A DNA stretch of 64,000 nt from Candidatus Methanosuratincola subterraneus (GTDB lineage: Archaea; Thermoproteota; Methanomethylicia; Methanomethylicales; Methanomethylicaceae). The notes beneath the pieces were generated by a model. The model saw only the letters and a program-made list of their open reading frames with translations. It searched no databases and had not been told where the DNA came from. Of this stretch, positions 61,896-64,000 are shown piece by piece. Made by a program: the position numbers and the translations under genes. Where the stretch lies: positions 186,001 to 250,000 of the forward strand of contig RXGA01000002.1 of assembly GCA_004028775.1 (NCBI GenBank). The letters are read 5' to 3'. Every line of letters starts with the position of its first letter. Within the stretch, counting starts at the first letter, position 1.

Positions 61896-62654
61896 CTAGA
61901 GCGCAGTGATCTCCTCCTGGAGGTACTTCAAGATCCTCTCCCTGTATGATATGAAGGGAGGGCTCAGCCTCGCCCTCGGGTATTCGAGTTCAACGTTGAC
62001 CGTGGCTTTCACGCTCGCCGGGCGCTTGGTAAGGACTACGATATCCTGCCCTAGGAAGACGGCCTCGTCGACATTATGGGTTATGAAGATCACAGTCTTG
62101 TTAAACCTCGACCAGACGCCGAGTAGTTCTTTTTGGAGTATTTGTCTGGTCTGTGCGTCAAGATCTGCGAATGGCTCGTCCATGAGTATTATCTCAGGAT
62201 CCACAGCCATTGCCCTGGCGATCGCAACGCGCTTCTTCATGCCGCCAGAGATCTGGTGAGGGTAGTAGTCCTCGAACCCCCTCAGACCTACCATTGTAAT
62301 GAACTCTCTGGCGATTGAATCAGTATTGCCTTTGTTACGTGTTACTTCCAAGCCGAATTTCACGTTGTCGAGTACCGTCTTCCATGGCAGCAGCGAGTCT
62401 TCTTGAAATATGACCCCGAAGCGGTTCTTCTTTGGGTCTGGGGGATTCCCTTTGACAAGCACCTTTCCGCTCGTCGGCTGCAGGAGCCCGCACATCATTC
62501 TCAGCAACGTAGTCTTGCCGCAGCCGGATGGACCGACGACGCAAACGAACTTACCTTCGTCAACGCTGAGGGTGATGTCGCTTATCACCTCAATCGTCTC
62601 TTTTCCGGACTCGAAGGACTTTCCAACCGATCTTAGCTCTATTGCAGTTACCAA
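61896..62654 (-). CDS. ABC transporter ATPase, sulfonate/nitrate/taurine type
   Basis: 252 residues from the TTG at 62652-62654, with GGTGATC ahead. Walker A GPSGCGKTT, signature ISGGMKKRVAIARAM, Walker B ILMDEPFADLD and the switch His in FITHNVDEAVFLG. The sequence is of the SsuB/TauB/NrtD kind. Operon order is binding protein, permease, ATPase, XRE regulator. Confidence 0.9.
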   Translation of the reverse strand: MVTAIELRSVGKSFESGKETIEVISDITLSVDEGKFVCVVGPSGCGKTTLLRMMCGLLQPTSGKVLVKGNPPDPKKNRFGVIFQEDSLLPWKTVLDNVKFGLEVTRNKGNTDSIAREFITMVGLRGFEDYYPHQISGGMKKRVAIARAMAVDPEIILMDEPFADLDAQTRQILQKELLGVWSRFNKTVIFITHNVDEAVFLGQDIVVLTKRPASVKATVNVELEYPRARLSPPFISYRERILKYLQEEITAL

Positions 62655-62663
62655 AGTGATCAC

Positions 62664-63446
62664 CTATGCCTTTACTTCGACTCTCCACTTGAAGAGCCGC
62701 TTCTCGACAGTCAGGATGCCATAGTTGAGCACAAGACCGATTATACCGATGGCTATCATCCCGACTATTACCACATCTATCTGTAGTAGGTTTGCGTACT
62801 TGATTATAAGCCGCCCCAGCCCCTCAGGATCTCCTCCGATCATTTCAGCCGCCACTATGCACATCCACCCCACCCCTAGGCCAACCCTCAGCCCGCTCAT
62901 TATCTCCGGGAGTGCACTGGGGAAGACTATTCTGGACGTGATCGTGCTGCTGTCTGCGCCGAATGTCTTCGCCATGTCCACGAGGACTGGTGATGTCCGC
63001 TTCACTCCAGCTATGGTGTTTAGGAGTATGGGGAAGAAGGCACCTATCCAGATCAGGAAGATGTAGCGCCACAAGCCGCTGAGTAGTATGATTGAGAGCG
63101 GGATCCAGGCGATGGGCGGTATGAATCGTATGGGCTCAATAATCGGTGTGGATAGGCTTCTCACCGAAGACTTCAGCCCCATGAAGACTCCGAGCGGAAT
63201 TGCAGTGAGCCCTGCGAAGCCAAAGCCAAGCGCCACCCTGTAGATGCTCGTTAATGAGTGTGAGGGCAGGGTGTACCCGTCAATGTCACCCGTCGTGGAG
63301 ATCCTTCCAAATGCCTGAAGGACTTCGTAAGGCCCCGGAAGGAATGGCGAATTGAGCGACCATGCAATCAGCTGCCATATGAAAAAGAATACTGTCAGGG
63401 AGAGAACCCCTAGCAGAATCCCCTTGACCTGATCGATGCGCTCCAT
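62664..63446 (-). CDS. ABC transporter permease, sulfonate/nitrate/taurine type
   Basis: 260 residues from the ATG at 63444-63446 (GTGAT ahead). Six membrane helices and the EAA-type loop (typically EAA---G; here VDMAKTFGADSSTITSRIVFPSALPEIMSGL, in part) of the SsuC/TauC family. Nine bases separate it from the ATPase gene. Confidence 0.9.
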   Translation of the reverse strand: MERIDQVKGILLGVLSLTVFFFIWQLIAWSLNSPFLPGPYEVLQAFGRISTTGDIDGYTLPSHSLTSIYRVALGFGFAGLTAIPLGVFMGLKSSVRSLSTPIIEPIRFIPPIAWIPLSIILLSGLWRYIFLIWIGAFFPILLNTIAGVKRTSPVLVDMAKTFGADSSTITSRIVFPSALPEIMSGLRVGLGVGWMCIVAAEMIGGDPEGLGRLIIKYANLLQIDVVIVGMIAIGIIGLVLNYGILTVEKRLFKWRVEVKA

Positions 63447-63461
63447 CCAAATCACTCTTCA

Positions 63462-64000
63462 TTAGATGAAGCGCGTGTCTATAAATGCATTTATGAATGC
63501 GTCGACCTGATCGTGCGAGACAGTAGTCACAACGCCCAAGTCTATCATCGAGTGAAGGAAAGTCTTCATGCTCTCCGGGTCAGGGGTCGAAGTGTAGACT
63601 ATATGGGATAGTGCAAGCGTTATGATTTCTGAAGAATGGCCGGTGACGTTCATCGCTATCTGCTTGGCTGATTCGGGGTTGTTGGCGATGTACTGATTCG
63701 CCATTTTATGCACCTGAGCGAACTTCTGAACGACGTCCTGGTGCGCTTCAAGGTACTTGTTCGAGACGACCAGCACGCAGCACTGGTGGTTGGGGAAGAG
63801 ATCGTGTGACGTCAGGAGCACATGGGCTCCAGATTGGACGGTGGCGATTGAAGGGGCAGGCTCCCAGCCAATGAATCCGTCAATTGTACCCTTGCTGAAT
63901 TCGAGGGGCAGCGTAGCAATCGACATCGGGCTCTTAGTGACGGTGATGTTCCTCTCCCTGAGGAAGATGCTGAGCATTATGTCCTGTATGGTTCCCGTCC
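63462..64000 (-). CDS. ABC transporter substrate-binding protein, 5' end outside window
   Basis: C-terminal 179 residues of an SsuA/TauA-type periplasmic-binding fold; the frame is open to the right edge, so the N-terminus and signal peptide are missing. GFIGWEPAPSIATVQSGAHV is typical of the NMT1/SsuA family hinge and ligand region. Ligand class is sulfonate, nitrate or thiamine-precursor-like; proximity to mcr raises the possibility of coenzyme M or another sulfonate. Confidence 0.85.
   Translation of the reverse strand, partial: TGTIQDIMLSIFLRERNITVTKSPMSIATLPLEFSKGTIDGFIGWEPAPSIATVQSGAHVLLTSHDLFPNHQCCVLVVSNKYLEAHQDVVQKFAQVHKMANQYIANNPESAKQIAMNVTGHSSEIITLALSHIVYTSTPDPESMKTFLHSMIDLGVVTTVSHDQVDAFINAFIDTRFI

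Overview
The window comes from a methane-metabolising archaeon. It carries a complete methyl-coenzyme M reductase operon (mcrBGA, 57.4-61.2 kb, minus strand), mcrD and mcrC, and a dense set of methanogenesis-marker genes. Frequent TTG/GTG starts preceded by GGTGATC-type ribosome binding sites, TATA boxes about 40-50 bases ahead of many genes, a LysW-type lysine/arginine pathway, a tRNA-splicing endonuclease, an archaeal RNA polymerase subunit P and HMG-CoA reductase all say archaeon. The glcD-hdrD pair together with Mcr and a LysW/Lrp locus is most like Thermoproteota methyl-reducing methanogens (Methanomethylicia, formerly Verstraetearchaeota). That placement is my inference; no rRNA or tRNA gene lies in the window. 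I saw no insertion sequence, CRISPR array or prophage gene, and no gene-free stretch longer than about 290 bases.

Layout. 1-1.2 kb: truncated HtpX-like protease. 1.4-6.9 kb: Lrp regulator, then the overlapping operon lysX-lysY-lysZ-lysJ-lysK. 6.9-11.4 kb (minus): Hsp20, PAC2 protein, NfeD protease, stomatin, divergent ureohydrolase. 11.6-14.3 kb (minus): HdrD-like and GlcD-like subunits. 14.5-30.5 kb: mainly housekeeping metabolism (carboxyltransferase subunit, M42 peptidase, AdoHcy hydrolase, EndA, thioredoxin reductase, GlyRS, agmatinase, Rpo12, glycosyltransferase, HMG-CoA reductase, ferredoxin). 30.5-40.0 kb: divergent Mcr activation locus, with mcrD-mcrC-mmp5-HTH leftward and mmp3-mmp6-mmp17-mmp7-atwA paralogue-RACo-like protein-Cys-rich protein rightward. 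40-49.7 kb: TrpB2, a membrane/secreted protein trio, TpiA, NadE, ThiDN/ThiR, DRG GTPase. 49.8-57.4 kb: Mmp15, YcaO (Mmp1), TfuA, canonical AtwA, Mmp2, DUF2098, HAD, DUF483. 57.4-64 kb: mcrBGA, an XRE regulator and a sulfonate/nitrate-type ABC transporter.

How they work together. McrBGA makes methane from methyl-CoM and CoB. McrC, Mmp3, Mmp7, Mmp17 and AtwA belong to the ATP-dependent machinery that reduces and activates the Ni-F430 site. YcaO plus TfuA install the McrA thioglycine. The GlcD-HdrD pair could reduce CoM-S-S-CoB or oxidise a 2-hydroxyacid. The most unusual points are a second AtwA that lacks the cysteine-rich insert and sits in the activation operon, and a [2Fe-2S]/ASKHA-ATPase (RACo-like) protein plus a seven-cysteine protein translationally coupled to that same operon.
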